This document shows, in pieces, positions 10,405 to 22,180 of a stretch of 64,000 nt of DNA; position 1 is the stretch's first letter; every line of letters begins with the position of its first letter. A program made the translations under genes and the position numbers. Under the pieces are notes generated by a model that worked only from the letters and a program-made list of their open reading frames with translations, did not search any database and had not been told where the DNA came from. This DNA comes from Rhabdophis nuchalis. Lineage: Eukaryota > Chordata > Lepidosauria > Squamata > Natricidae. Where the stretch lies: the NCBI GenBank assembly GCA_039707465.1, contig CM077649.1:15910501-15974500 (forward strand), in the 5' to 3' direction.

Positions 10405-10539
10405 CAGGGGTCTCCAACCTTTGCAACTTTCAGTCTGAAGGACTTCAGCTCCCAGACTTCTCCAGCCAGCAAAGCTGGCTGGAGAAGTCTGAGAGCTGAA
10501 GTCCTTCAGACTGAAAGTTGCAAAGGTTGGAGACCCCTG
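10405..10539. mobile_element. hAT hairpin MITE, subfamily A
   Basis: 135 bp. Perfect target duplication CTTTATAC (10397-10404, 10540-10547). The two arms share compensated changes (CAG for AAG, ACTTCTCC for ATTCTCC), as in the copy at 37470, so arm identity has been kept by copying from one master or by arm conversion. Confidence 0.95.
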
Positions 10540-10547
10540 CTTTATAC

Positions 10548-13180
10548 AATGATGTTATGATGTATGTTTCATCATTTTGACATCAATGTGGTTGGTTATG
10601 GACATTGCTGGCTTGGCTCAGATTGGGCTAAATGGTAAAAAAGGTTTCAGTCTGGCTTATCTTGGTATGTAAACTCAGGCACTTCTGTTTGTAATCAATG
10701 TTTTATGACTTTTCTTAAAATGTGTGAACTATTATATTTTTCAATGTCAAGAACTTCCACATTCTTTTGTAAAATTTAGATATCAGAAACTGTTTTTATG
10801 ATGACCTGAAGTACAAAAATTGGTGAATGGTACCATTTTACATTCCTGTCGTAGCTGAACCAACTTTTTGATTCTGTATTCTGTTTTGCTCTGAAACACA
10901 TTTAACACTTAACGCTTAAACACATACAGCTCAAAATTTTCAATATATCATATGGAGATTTTTATCCAGGGTTTTTCACGAGCTCCTGTAATGGGCTCTT
11001 GTTTTCATAGTTCCAAAAATCACAAGTATTTTGGATTCAGTCAACATAAAATGTTACATGCTTAATTAAAGCTCTGCAAAACAGGGCTTAAGAGTAAAAT
11101 GATAGCACCCACTCATTAGCCAAACTTTTTAGTGTTGTGCAAAACATATCACAATTAATAACATGAAAGGTAAGTTTGTATCTCTGCACAAACCATTGAT
11201 GAAAGTTTCTGTTGTTATTTTAAGCATAGAGAACTCAAAAACTCTGCCTTCTCCCATTTCCGAAAGTAAGATACGTAAGAATGAAAACCTGACAACTATC
11301 CCACAGAAGGGTTCTTTGCATTAGCCCTTTGAGAAGGGACAATTAGTTGTGTTTGCACAACACACTGAGCTATACACCACTGATGGACAACGTGGAGCTC
11401 CAGGCTTTATATGGTGATCAAGCTTCCTCAGCACATAGTTGTGGAGATTTTTTCAGAGAAATTTAGCATATTCAAGATAGGGAACTTCTCACCTTCCATT
11501 TATTGCTTAGCTACAATTCACAGCAAGTGAATGCAACTCAACAACATCTGGAGGCCACATTCCCAACCTTCCTTCAGCAGCATCTAAAAAACTCAGCCCA
11601 AAAAGATAAAAGCAAGAACAGCTAATTCTTACTCCACAAACATTGAGAATGGAAATGTTAACATTCTCTGGAATAAAAAACAACAACCCCTCTTGCTATT
11701 GAGATGTATTAGTGGAATACTTGCAACTCACCAGAGTTTGAGTGGTCCTTGTTACAAACCTTTGTGTTAGACATGCACACGCAAAGGTTACCGTTTTCAT
11801 TCTTCCAAAACCTGTTCAAGAATCTGATTATCCCCCTTCTGTAATTTGCAATTGTTGCCTACAACTCTAATCAGTTTGAGCCAAAGATGCTTTTTAAAAC
11901 TACAGTATGTGTGTCTGTGCGCATGCTACTGTAGGTATAGGTGATTTTGAAGATATGCCTAAATTACTGTAAGTTACATGATAACCAAGAATATAATGTT
12001 TTGAATTTTAGTTAAGAATTACTGCCACTGTGCAGCATTTCTTAATTTGCTTTAAAGCTGCATCAATGGAAGTGATACTGATGAGTGTAGCTACCTCGGC
12101 AGAATGACTAAAGTTTAGTAACAAGTCAAAGTTCTTGTCTCCATAGCAACTGTTGCTGGAGCCTCTTTAGATGCGGATAACATTTTGCTTTTTAAAAAGG
12201 CTTAGCTTTTCATGCTTTATCACGTCAACTCCTCCTCCCTGACCAAATCTTGCTGTCATACCTCCTACTCTTCTCTCCTTTCTTCTCTCTTCTTCATCCT
12301 TGAGAACCTCCTGCTGCTTTTTGTGCTGCCTCCTACTTCCAACAGCTCAGAGATGCATCACTACTTACATAATAATTGTCTGTTGTCTTCTGTGGGCTTT
12401 ATTTTGCAACCGTTGTATGATTCCAGCAGGGTCTACAAATAACATCCCATGATACTTTATAGATAGGATCTTAGCTACAGATGAACTAAGCCATTTTTCT
12501 TCTTGTCTGAATAGACTCACGTTTATGCTCTTGAAAATGTATCCTTTTATCTTATATTTGCCTTTTTTTTTATTATACCCTATATTCAAACTTAATTTGA
12601 CAAGCATAAATTCTAGAATAGATATTTTTGCCTTCAGAGCAAACTTGAAATTCTAGCAAAATTGCTCTCCCAAAATGAGCCTCAAAGTATCTCCATGAAA
12701 CTATCTCATATACGAATAACTAGGCCATCCTATCTACTGATGTATAGATTTATTCCCAGGTAAACAATTCCATTGAACTATTTGCGGTTACTTAAGAATA
12801 TAGTCATGTAAATGGTACTGCAAAATATATTTTCTGATTGACAGTTCTCAAATTCAACAGCAAATTAATTCCGGTTTGGATGTTTGGAATGACATGATAG
12901 AATTTCCTTAGTACAGTCTGAAGAGGTAAAATCCCACAGGAAGATGTTGCCATGTGGTTTCTTGAATTGACTTTCGTAGGTCAGTCAAAGATGTGATAAC
13001 TTTAAAAAAGCCCTAATATGTTTCAGAGGAAAGATTTTCTAATCTGTATGTAGCACGTAGGTCTTTGATAATAGTGCCCTACAGAGTACAGACCCCTACT
13101 TAGTGCAATGAGATACATTGAGGTAAGTGTATAACATTGTGGTTAGTCTTGAAATATTTTTTGTGAGTTTTTCAGGTTCA
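10548..13180. other. AT-rich unique DNA
   Basis: No gene or recognised element. An imperfect RFX-like half site (CCATAGCAAC) lies at 12141-12150. Possible intronic or intergenic conserved blocks cannot be judged without alignment. Confidence 0.55.
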
Positions 13181-13390
13181 GCTATCTCCCTTATTTATTT
13201 TTATTTTATTTTATTTTAATCATATTTATATCCCGCCCTTCTCCACAGAGGACCCAGGGCGGCGCACAGGAATTTAAAAACATACAAAAGAATAAATACA
13301 TAATTTAAAAACATATTAAATTATTCTAGTCCTATGCTAAAACCAATTTTAAAATCCCCAATTTAAAACTCTCTAAAATAGTATAGAACT
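13180..13390 (-). mobile_element. CR1 3' UTR fragment
   Basis: Minus-strand CR1 tail: the complement of the GCCGCCCTGGGTCC block at 13236-13266 plus the TTATTTTATTTTATTTTA tail at 13191-13216. No coding part is left. Confidence 0.8.
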
Positions 13391-15490
13391 TAGTTTGACT
13401 TAGTTAAATCATTTCCTTATTTTTGATAAATTCAAAATTGGGATGTATTCTTGTTAGTTGGGAACTTTACTCTGTGAATTTCTGGAAGATGCTAGATTAG
13501 AGATGCTGCTGTACATATTTTCCTGAGCATGTTACATTTAATTCCGAGGACTTATTTCTGAGATTTGCATTTTTAAACCTTTCTGTTATTAATATGTTCA
13601 CAATGATACTTTGAAATTAGTTATTAAAATAAAAGAACACACTTAAACTGCAATAGATTCTATGATGTGTAATTTTTTTAGACAAACTAAATTTGTTATC
13701 ATAATAGTTTACAATGTTATCGTTATTCCCTCCTCTTTTAAAATTAAATATTTTTGCCTCAATTTGGTATATTCCAAATACTGTAATTGCACTTCAACTC
13801 CCATAATTACCCAGCCACAATCCTGATGGATATGTATGGGGACTGGTCCATCACATCTGGTAATATCAGACTGATATTAACAATTCAGCAGCACATACTT
13901 ATGTAATTATGTCTCCAAAATATTGAGACATTACAATACATAATCATTAAAATCAATTCCAAGTATAGCTTCAAATGTAATATTCTTAAGTGGTCGTTCT
14001 ACTTGTTTTTTCTTCTTCTTTCCTTATCAATATCTCCATTTATTTTTCTTGTGGTAATTAGGTATATAAATAGACTGTTTGTGCGTGTGAATCTATTATT
14101 CTGGCTCAGGAGTTTAACCACAATGGATATATTATGGGTAGCATCTTTAATGACATTGCCTAAAACTATATGAGAGTCCTAAATGTTTCTTATAATCAGT
14201 TGCTTAGAACTACTACTAGAACTGGATAAAGGCTATATAACTTTAATTTCCCTAGGGACATGTAATGTGATACATTTTCAAACATTTTTTTAAAAAACAA
14301 CATTGCTCACAAGAAAGGATCTTTCTTACTTCATTAGCTATGTATGTCTTTGCTGGATATTCAAGATTAGTGCTGTTATCAGCGATTCTGTAAAGCCTGA
14401 AGGCTGCTTAAGATCATAGGCAGAATTCCTTAAAAGTGTAAGCTTTGACGGTAGTATTACTGGACATTATCATTCAGGGGATCTGAATATATGTTTTTCT
14501 TTTCCTGTTTGTAGATTTCAACTCAATCTATACTTCATTTGTATGTCCTGTCCACAAATCCTTATCATAACTAGTTAAAGAATTGTCAAGCAGAGGGGGG
14601 AAAATCCTTCACGTAGGAAAAATATTTCTTTCCCTCTCCCCGAGAAATGGGTTAGTGTGTATCTAGCAAAAACATTAATAGAGGTGCACATAGACGATAT
14701 GCTTCAGTGGCTCCAGTGGGGTACCTTAATGGTAAATGAAATCTTAGCAACTTGGTGCCTCAAAGGCTATTTTTAATGCAAGCATGACCTCATAATACGT
14801 TGGAGAAAATGCCATCAAGAAAATGTATTACCTGAAAAAAAATATCACTAAAATCTACGGAGTAGAACTTGGCAGATGAATGAACTTTAATTGCCAGGAA
14901 GTGTTTCCTATGTATTATCCAGGATTTTAAATGCTGCTCTTATGTCATTCAGCAGGTACTTTGTCATACAGTTTGAGATACGTAACTATGAGGGGATATT
15001 GGAAACCTCGTAAGCCAGTTAGAGTAGCGGAACGGAAAGTTTGCATTTCAGTATTAATATGTTGAAAGCTCATTTAATGTATTAAATAATCAGTTAGTCA
15101 AATAATCCTTTTTGTAATGTCCAAAAGTTATTGCCTTAATGCTCTGGGAGAATCTAGAACCATCATACATCTAGATTCAAGAAATGGCAAAAAACGTAAC
15201 AGACAAGCGAAGGCGGTAATAACATTCTTGTTTCCTTTTACAGTAGAGAGGTAGCTTCTCTCAATCAGGCACTTCTAGATTTTTGAGACTTCATTTCCCA
15301 GAATTCTCAGTGATCTCAAGCATATTTTCCCCTACAGATCATATGAAACAATAATAAATGTTTTGGTGCTGCTAGCATAACCTTGATTTTTGTACCATGT
15401 CTGCCTCAAAATATAACAGTAAGCCACAAGAGACTGCAATACGTAGGGCGAGTTACTCACAGAAAGCACAATCCTATCTGAAAGAACAAC
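13391..15490. other. AT-rich unique DNA
   Basis: No gene recognised. A short block at 13792-13816 (ACTTCAACTCCCATAATTAC) resembles the MITE core but lacks termini. Confidence 0.5.
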
Positions 15491-15496
15491 TCTCTC

Positions 15497-15531
15497 AGCC
15501 AGCCAGCCAGCCAGCCAGCCAGCAAGCAAGC
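15497..15531. repeat. (CCAG)n/(CAAG)n microsatellite
   Basis: About six CCAG units then CAAG units. No adjoining element is obvious. Confidence 0.9.
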
Positions 15532-15675
15532 AATGCACTGGCCCTTTGTGAAGGTTGCTGTACACCCCTGCCAGGAAGAATGATATTGTTCTTTTTTTGG
15601 GGGGGGGGGGGAGATATATGATTCAGAAATGTTGGAATGGTGTGTCTGTGTGTGTTTTATATCTATAACTATCTA

Positions 15676-15676
<1 letters not shown>

Positions 15677-15770
<94 letters not shown>

Positions 15771-15892
15771 CCATCCATCCATCCATCCATCCATCCATCC
15801 ATCCATCCATCCATCCATCCATCCATCCATCCATCCATCCATCCATCCATCCATCCATCCATCCATCCATCCATCCATCCATCCATCCATCC

Positions 15893-15935
<43 letters not shown>
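15677..15935. repeat. Compound TGTC/TATC/CCAT/TATC microsatellite
   Basis: Four ordered blocks: TGTC (15677-15708), TATC (15709-15769), CCAT (15771-15893) and TATC again (15894-15935). Each neighbour differs by one base per unit. GATA-type arrays are abundant in snakes. Long Ile/His/Pro/Ser reading frames across it are artefacts. Confidence 0.97.
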
Positions 15936-16699
15936 ACAAATAATCTGTACAAGAGTTTTTGTTAGGTTGATTAATAGAGACAGGCTTCCTTTTTATGAGT
16001 CCCTCTCTCTCTTTACTAGGGCTATAAAATCTTATCAAGCCAGCTGCAGAATAATGGCTTGGGGTTGTAATGGAGCTGATTTCCTGCTTTATCATGGAAA
16101 CCAGACATAGGAATAAGATGTTTCCTACAGATTATTCTAACCTCCTAATATAGTCCTAATGGTTGGAGGGAATGGGAAAGAACCTTTGTTGATATTATTA
16201 CAGAATTGAGATTCAAACTCTTGATGATATATTGCAGATGTTTGTATAATCAATATCTGACATAGAAATGTCTTTAATCATGGAATGAGAAAACTTCAAT
16301 TAGGTCCTTGAATTCACCTTTGTGCTTAATGTAAGAATCCAGATAACCTCTAGCCCAGATAACTGCTGAATCCAGATTTATTTCTGGGGGGTGTTTGGGA
16401 AGTTTCTCAGTAACTTGGAGGATGGTTCAGCAGGGGGTCTGGCAAATTTCTGGAACATGGAGGCAATGAAAGAAAGGATTGCCCCTAAATGGTGTCTTCC
16501 TATGTTCTGCTCTTTGGGATCTCCAAGAGATGAAGCAGATATTTGGAGTAATGCTGATGGAAAATGGACAGTAAATCTGGATATGGGTAAAAGTCCGAAT
16601 GTGAGCCTATACTATAGCAATAATGGCAATAAAGTAGAATTACTTTTCTGCCCTCATTTCCCTTGAAGAGTACTGTATGCTGTTCTTTTTTTAAGTTGC

Positions 16700-17650
16700 C
16701 CGGACTATTTTTAGGAAGGTTGCTGTGAGAGGTTAACAGAGTACTTTGCAGATAAAATCCCCCTTGTATTCACTTAGAGTTGAAAGCTGACTTGATAGAA
16801 TCCAAAGAGGTTTGGGTAATATTTGACAGTGTTGTTTGTGAATAGTTTAACATGTTGATCCTGAGGAAGTAGACAGTTTCCTTGAAGAATTGAGTTCTGT
16901 TACCTGCCCTACCCTGATAATATGGCAATCAAGAAGAGAATGAGAGGCTAGATTGGGGTACTGTGTATCATTGTGGGGATGGTGGGGAGGGTGAAGTGTG
17001 GGCCTCCTTAAGGAGGGAATTGTACACCTTCCCTTTAAAGAGGTGACCTTGGATCTTGTATATTAGACCAGGGGTCTCCAGCCTTTGCAACTTTAAGTCT
17101 GAAGGACTTCAGCTCCCAGAATTTGCTGGCTGGAGAATTCTGGGAGCTGAAGTCCTTCAGACTTAAAGTTGCAAAGACTGGAGACCCCTGTATTAGACAA
17201 CTAATACCTAATCTCCAACCTTCCTTTTTGGGGAAAAATGATGGAAGGTAATGAATGACAACTACAAAAGGCTTTGGATAAAGTGGATTATCTCGAGCCT
17301 TTTCAGGTCCAGGCAAGGGGCAGAAACTGTACTGGTTGCTCTCATCAGCAACCTGGGGTAATGTCTACATAATGGAAATGTAATCATATTAAATCTGCTG
17401 AATTTTCAGGTGACCTAGTCCATCATACCTATACCATTTTCAACATGGCATCCTTTTGAGCTGTTTGCAAGGATTTGGGGTGCTGTTTCACTGTGGCCCC
17501 ATTCCTTGTTAGTGTGATAGTTCTAATTGATGGACAGGTAGCAGGAGACATTGAGCTCCGGGGTACTTCAGCATGTACTGGAGATTTTTTCAGAACTTCA
17601 GTTCCTAATGGAAAAGCAGGTGGATGGTGGAATGAGGAACAGATGTATCT
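16700..17650 (+). mobile_element. Degenerate CR1/L3-like LINE, RT region
   Basis: Old copy recognised from patches that line up with the CR1 at 63348-62900: a 'NYLISNLPFLGK'-like patch at 17199-17240, 'SRAFS..RQGAETVLVALISN' at 17293-17350 ([16 protein letters not shown]), then a 'VSLW' patch near 17480. Stops are frequent. The MITE 17069-17190 is inserted in it. The frames at 16391-16666 and 17475-17819 are chance or decayed remnants. Confidence 0.6.
17069..17190. mobile_element. hAT hairpin MITE, subfamily A, nested in CR1
   Basis: 122 bp with a shortened centre (TTTGCTGGCTGGAG). Perfect target duplication TATTAGAC (17061-17068, 17191-17198), central TA. It splits an old CR1 RT region. Confidence 0.94.
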
Positions 17651-17924
17651 GAGATGTATGTCAACACTATCAGTCTGGATTACTTTATTTAGTTTTATGA
17701 TAGATTGGTTTATGTTAGAAATGCCAGAAGTTATAACATGGTGGTTTCTAACTCTTACGGGCCTTTTTTGGTATTTTTTGCTATTGTTGGTGCAAGCTGC
17801 TTGGAATTGGAGGGTTTGAAACATAAACACATTTGAAATACATACATTAATTAAAATGTTATTTTACTTTCTCTAGGTACTGATATTATTAAAATACTTT
17901 AAAAATAATATCATTACTATTTTG

Positions 17925-18335
17925 GTGAATGCCGGCTGGCGACTCCTAGGGGAAGGGCCTTCTCTGTGGTGGGCCCAGCCCTCTGGAACTGCCTACTCCC
18001 CGAACTTAGGATCATCACGGACCTCCGCTCTTTCTGCAAACACTTGAAGACACATCTCTTCCATCTAGCCGGCCTGGCCTAGTCCCCCGTAACCACTGGT
18101 ATACTGAGTTTTAAATTGTTTTAATTGGATTTTAATGGGTCAGTAGTTTTTAGGGTATCTTTTTAGCACAGGGCACCATGAATTTAATATGCTTTTAGTA
18201 TGTAGTCTTATTTATTATAGTCTTGTTATTGTTATGTTTTTTGTATTTCTTTTTAATTTCCTGTGCACCGCCCTGAGTCCCCCTGGGGAGATAGGCGCGG
18301 TTATATAAATTGAATAAAATAAAATAAATAAATTA
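17925..18335 (+). mobile_element. CR1 LINE 3' end
   Basis: Codes (with breaks) for the CR1 C-terminus: GRAFSVVGPALWN..., RSFCKHLKTHLFHLAGLA, ending near 18082. The 3' UTR contains CACCGCCCTGAGTCC and ends in GAATAAAATAAAATAAATAA. It is 5'-truncated inside the ORF. Confidence 0.88.
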
Positions 18336-18694
18336 GGTTCATTTAATATGGATTAGAGCCCTGTGTGCAAATGGAAATACCAGGTGGAAATGTCACCTGG
18401 TTTTAGAAAAGGCTGATGGACAAAGACATTATTTCTGGTGCATGCAGGACAATTGAGAAAGCCATACACTATCAGTATGTGCTTTACTAATGACAGAAAG
18501 GGTTTTGATTGAGTCCACCCATGTTAAATTGTGGAATGTGCTTAGAAAAAACAGGAATCCCAGAATATCTCATTGTCCTATCTCATTGTGAAACCACTAC
18601 ACAGGCCTGGTAGCCACTGTCTGGATGGAACACGGTGAAAAAGATCAAATCAGCAAAGGAGTAAGGCAAGGCTGTATGCTCTCCCCTTATTCAA

Positions 18695-19189
18695 GGTATT
18701 AGTAACTACCTTTAAAGCGCTTCATGGCAAGGGACCTGGTTACCTGCAAGACTGCCTCCTGCCATCAAATACCTCCCATCGACCAGTGCGCTCCCACAGA
18801 GAGGGCCTCCTCAGGGTGCCGTCGGCCAGGCAATGTCGGCTGGTGACCCCTAGGGGGAGAGCCTTCTCTGTGGCGGCTCCTGTCCTCTGGAATGACCTAC
18901 CCACCGACCTACGCACGACCACGGACCTGCGCCTCTTCTGTCGGGCTTTGAAGGCCTATCTATTTCGTGCGGCCGGCCTGGCATAAATTTTAAATGGTTT
19001 TAGTAGGTTTTATTAATGGTTTTAGTACAGGCGTATTATTTAATACATTTTTAAATATATATTTCATGTGTTTTTTTATCATTGATTTTATTGCTGCCTG
19101 TACACCGCCCTGAGTCCCGGTAGGGAGAAGGGCGGTATAGAAATTTAAATAATAAAATAAATAAATACAATAAAATAAAGAAATAAAAT
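18695..19189 (+). mobile_element. CR1 LINE 3' end nested in BovB
   Basis: Encodes the CR1 C-terminus (FKALHGKGPGYL at about 18708; RSHREGLLRVPSARQCRL to RAAGLA at 18789-18986), then the CR1 3' UTR with ACACCGCCCTGAGTCC and a (AATAA)n tail. Flanked by an 8-bp duplication TTATTCAA (18687-18694, 19190-19197), so the insertion end points are exact. The host BovB frame resumes on the far side. Confidence 0.9.
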
Positions 19190-19518
19190 TTATTCAACCT
19201 GTATTCGGAATATATATGGAGGGAATCTGGAGTGGAAGAAGATGATCAGGTTTTAAAATGGAGGAAGGAATGTCAATAATTGCACTATGCTGATGACATG
19301 ACTGTGATAGTTAAAAATGCAAATGACCTGCAAATTCTAGTAATGGGAGTCAAAGAGCACAATGAAAATAGGACTGAGATTGAATATAAAGAAGACAAAA
19401 CAAGTGGCAACAAGTACAACTACTTGTTAGAACTGGCATATTGGAGAGCTTCTGTCTTTTAGGATAAACTGTTAACAGTAAAGGAACTGGCTGTTAAGTA
19501 ATACACCACAAAGTAGTA

Positions 19519-19599
19519 CTGTATTTTTCAGACCATAAGACGCTCCGGACTATAAGCTTTTTTTTGGTGGGGGGGGGGGGGAATATACGAAAAATACGG
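19519..19599. mobile_element. TA-flanked mini-MITE (81 bp) nested in BovB
   Basis: Termini CTGTATTTTTCAGACCATAA and the complement-type AAAAATACGG are inverted repeats flanked by TA. It belongs to the same family as the 561-bp element at 41931-42491, but the interior is collapsed to a T/G homopolymer tract. Confidence 0.75.
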
Positions 19600-20009
19600 T
19601 ATTTGAAAAGATGTCAGTGAAGGTCTTGGAAAAAAAAATTCAAATACCATGACATGCCTACATTCATAAATATCCGAATCATTTTCCTTACAATGGCCTA
19701 TAGAAGCAAAGATAGAAAGATGGCACATTTGTATTGGAGAAGACTCTTGAGAATACTATGGATTGTCAAAAACAAAGAAACAAATGCAATGTAGAACAAA
19801 TTGTTCAAAGTTCTTCCTTGAGACACGAATGCCTAGGCTCAAATTATTGTACCCATTATACAACTGAGAAGCCTATGTTGTTTGAAAAGGTATTAAAAAA
19901 AGGAAGAGGAGAATCACCAGGAAGATATGGAAAAGTCTATGGAAGACCTGAATGACCAGGTTGGATGAAGATTATTATGAAGAAGGTCTATTACTGAGGT
20001 TGCTAAGAG

Positions 20010-20052
<43 letters not shown>

Positions 20053-20071
20053 TCAATCAATCAATCAATCA
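20010..20071. repeat. (CAAT)n microsatellite at BovB 3' end
   Basis: About 15 CAAT units with one slip, immediately after the BovB-like 3' sequence. Confidence 0.95.
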
Positions 20072-20332
20072 CAATCAAGTATTGTTTAATTGTATTTTTA
20101 AAGTTTAGAACTTTAGAAATAAATCTATGATCCATGTTAATAATTTTAGAGCATTTCTCTAGAAATAAATTATCTTTACAGAATTGCTGTTTCAGTTGTT
20201 TTAGTATAATTTTGAATGTGCATTGTTAGGAAAGAGTGAAACTTTATAGAGACATTTGTTATTTATATCACCAATATAAAATAAAGCATTTAGGTAAGTA
20301 TTCATGACTAGTGCCTTTCTTACAATAGTTTT

Positions 20333-20575
20333 AGATAGTTAGTTTATTAAATTTCTATACCGCCCTATCTCCCAACATGGGACTCAGGGCTGTGCACAGG
20401 AGCTATAAAATATAAAAATACAGACAGTCAAAAAAGTTAAAACTAGGATTAAATAAAATTTGGCCCGTGCTAAGAACATTTATTAAAACCGAGCTAAAAT
20501 AATAAAATAGCTATGTCAGCTATGCCAGGCCAGCCATATGGAAAAAGTATGTTTTTAATGTCCGACGGAATACAT
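20333..20575 (-). mobile_element. CR1 3' UTR and last codons
   Basis: Minus-strand CR1 3' end: CACAGCCCTGAGTCCC complement at 20380-20398, the 'AGCACGGGCC' block, and the last coding part (complement of GCCAGGCCAGCCATATGG) at 20523-20565. The tail is toward lower coordinates. Confidence 0.8.
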
Positions 20576-21470
20576 GATAAACAATATAAAATGTGAATAG
20601 ATGGAGATTTTTTAAAAGAAACAATGCAATATTGTATTTGTACTCATAAAATAATTGAATATATCCAGGTTTTCCCCCCTCAAACTTATTTTTTAGAGTC
20701 TCAATGCCACGCTTAACATTTTTTTGTAAGTTGAGATTAAACTGAAATGTAAACTTAATTAAAAGGTTGTCACTTGCTTATTTAGATCATTTGACTTTAA
20801 TATATTCTTGGGGGAAATAACCTTCAAACACCAGAAAGAAGCATGTGGAAGCCAACTCTTCAGTTTTCTTCTCCTCCGCCCCAAACTCCGGCTAAAAATG
20901 TTATACAAATTATTAGGAACATTTCCTGAATTTGTACCAGAAAGGGCTGGAAGGATCCTGAAAAACCATGCACGAGCTTTGCAAAATTGATGCCAATGGA
21001 TGCAATCCAGTTAACTTCTAAGGTTATGTTAGTCATCAACATAACTCTAGCTGTGCAATTCAGTCCCAAACTTCAGAAATAAATAATCATTATAAACATA
21101 CTATCCTAAATGTGGGAGAAGGGAACTACTTGGAGAGAAGAAAAAGTTTGGGAGGACAAATAACAAGAGAAAAAGAAGCTGAGTACAAGATGACTTTGTT
21201 TATTTTTGCAGCCAACTCAGTGGACCAGTTCACTTCATATTTCTGTATGTAGCCTGGAAATCACTTGGAAGCCACTGATGTTTAATTGATATATATGAAT
21301 CAAAAAGTGCTATTGATTCAAGGCCTCTTATAGGTGTCTATCCTATGAATATTTAGTTATTTGCTGTGAGGATAGAAGGCTGGATTCGATGGCTTGTAGT
21401 CTGAGATAGTAAGGCAGGTTACTTCATTGTAAAAAGAAGATATGATCTTACCATCAGTCTTATTTTATAC
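20576..21470. other. AT-rich unique DNA
   Basis: No gene, exon or recognisable element. Confidence 0.5.
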
Positions 21471-21474
21471 TCTA

Positions 21475-22180
21475 CTAGTGGTACCCGGCCACACGTTGCT
21501 GTGGCCCAGTCTGGTTAAATGGCCAACCAAACTGTACACATAACCACTGTATAACTCCCAACCTACCTACCTACTGTATTTTTTCCTCTCTCCCTCTACC
21601 TATCTACCTACCTACCTACTGTATTTCTCCCTCTCTCTCTATCCCTCTCCCTACCTACTACTGTATTTCTCCCTCTCTCTCTCTCTATCCCTCTACCTAC
21701 CTACCTACTGTATTTCTCCCTCTCTCTCTCTATCCCTCTACCTACCTACCTACTGTATTTCTCCCTCTCTCTATCCCTCTACCTACCTACCTACTGTATT
21801 TCTCTCTCTCTCTCTCTATCCCTCCACCTACCTACCTACTGTATTTCTCCCTCTCTCTCTATCCACCTACCTACCTACCTACCTACCTACCTACCTACCT
21901 ACCTACCGTATTTCTCCCTCTTTATTCTTCTACCTACCTACGTACTACCTACCTACTGCATTTCTCCCTCTCTATCCCTCTACCTACCTACCTACCTACC
22001 TACCTACTGTATATCTCCCTATCTCTCTCCCTCTACCTACCTACCTACCTACCTTACCTACCTACCTACCTACCGTATTTTCCCCCTCTCTCTGTATCCC
22101 TCTACCTACCTACCTATCTACCTACTGTATTCTTCCCTCTCTCCCTCTACCTACCTACCTATCTACATATGTAGTATCAG
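21475..22180 (-). mobile_element. Nonautonomous Helitron with internal minisatellite
   Basis: The minus-strand 3' end reads GTGGCCGGGTACCACTAG followed by T, the CTAG-T terminus of Helitrons, at 21475. The subterminal block (GGCCACAGCAACGTGTGGCC, and the complement of GTTTGGTTGGCCATTTAACC) is shared with the Helitron at 30532-31083. Most of the rest is the CTACC minisatellite. The 5' TC end was not located, so the upper boundary is approximate. Confidence 0.7.
21558..22172. repeat. CTACC/CTCTCC minisatellite
   Basis: About 13 imperfect ~40-60 bp units, each of the form (CTAC)n, TGTATTTCTCCC, (TC)n, ATCCCT. It lies inside a Helitron and recurs, in the opposite orientation, in the other Helitron copy. 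There are no unique spacers, so it is not a CRISPR array. Confidence 0.9.

Larger units (their letters stand above)
18390..20009 (+). mobile_element. BovB (RTE) LINE fragment with nested insertions
   Basis: Translation patches follow BovB reverse transcriptase in order: KGFD at 18501, LWNVLRKTGIPEYLI at 18532-18574, then after the nested CR1 the catalytic YADD motif in LHYADDMTVIV (19278-19312), NDLQILVMGVKEHNE, and near the end YWRRLLRILWIVKNK (19730-19775). Stops and frameshifts mean it is dead. A CR1 (18695-19189) and a small TA-flanked MITE (19519-19599) sit inside it. BovB is the partner that mobilises Sauria SINEs. Confidence 0.82.

Noticed and set aside
12078..12110. Another hammerhead core (CTGATGA)
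   Set aside because: No GAAA follows a pairable stem II.
15629..16110. Long frames rich in Ile-His-Pro-Ser and Leu-Ser-Ile-Tyr
   Set aside because: They are translations of the tetranucleotide microsatellite.
17475..17819. 114-aa hydrophobic frame
   Set aside because: The first part overlaps a degenerate CR1 RT region, and the rest has no recognised domain.
21558..22172. CRISPR-like array
   Set aside because: Units are low-complexity without unique spacers, and the genome is eukaryotic; it is a minisatellite in a Helitron.
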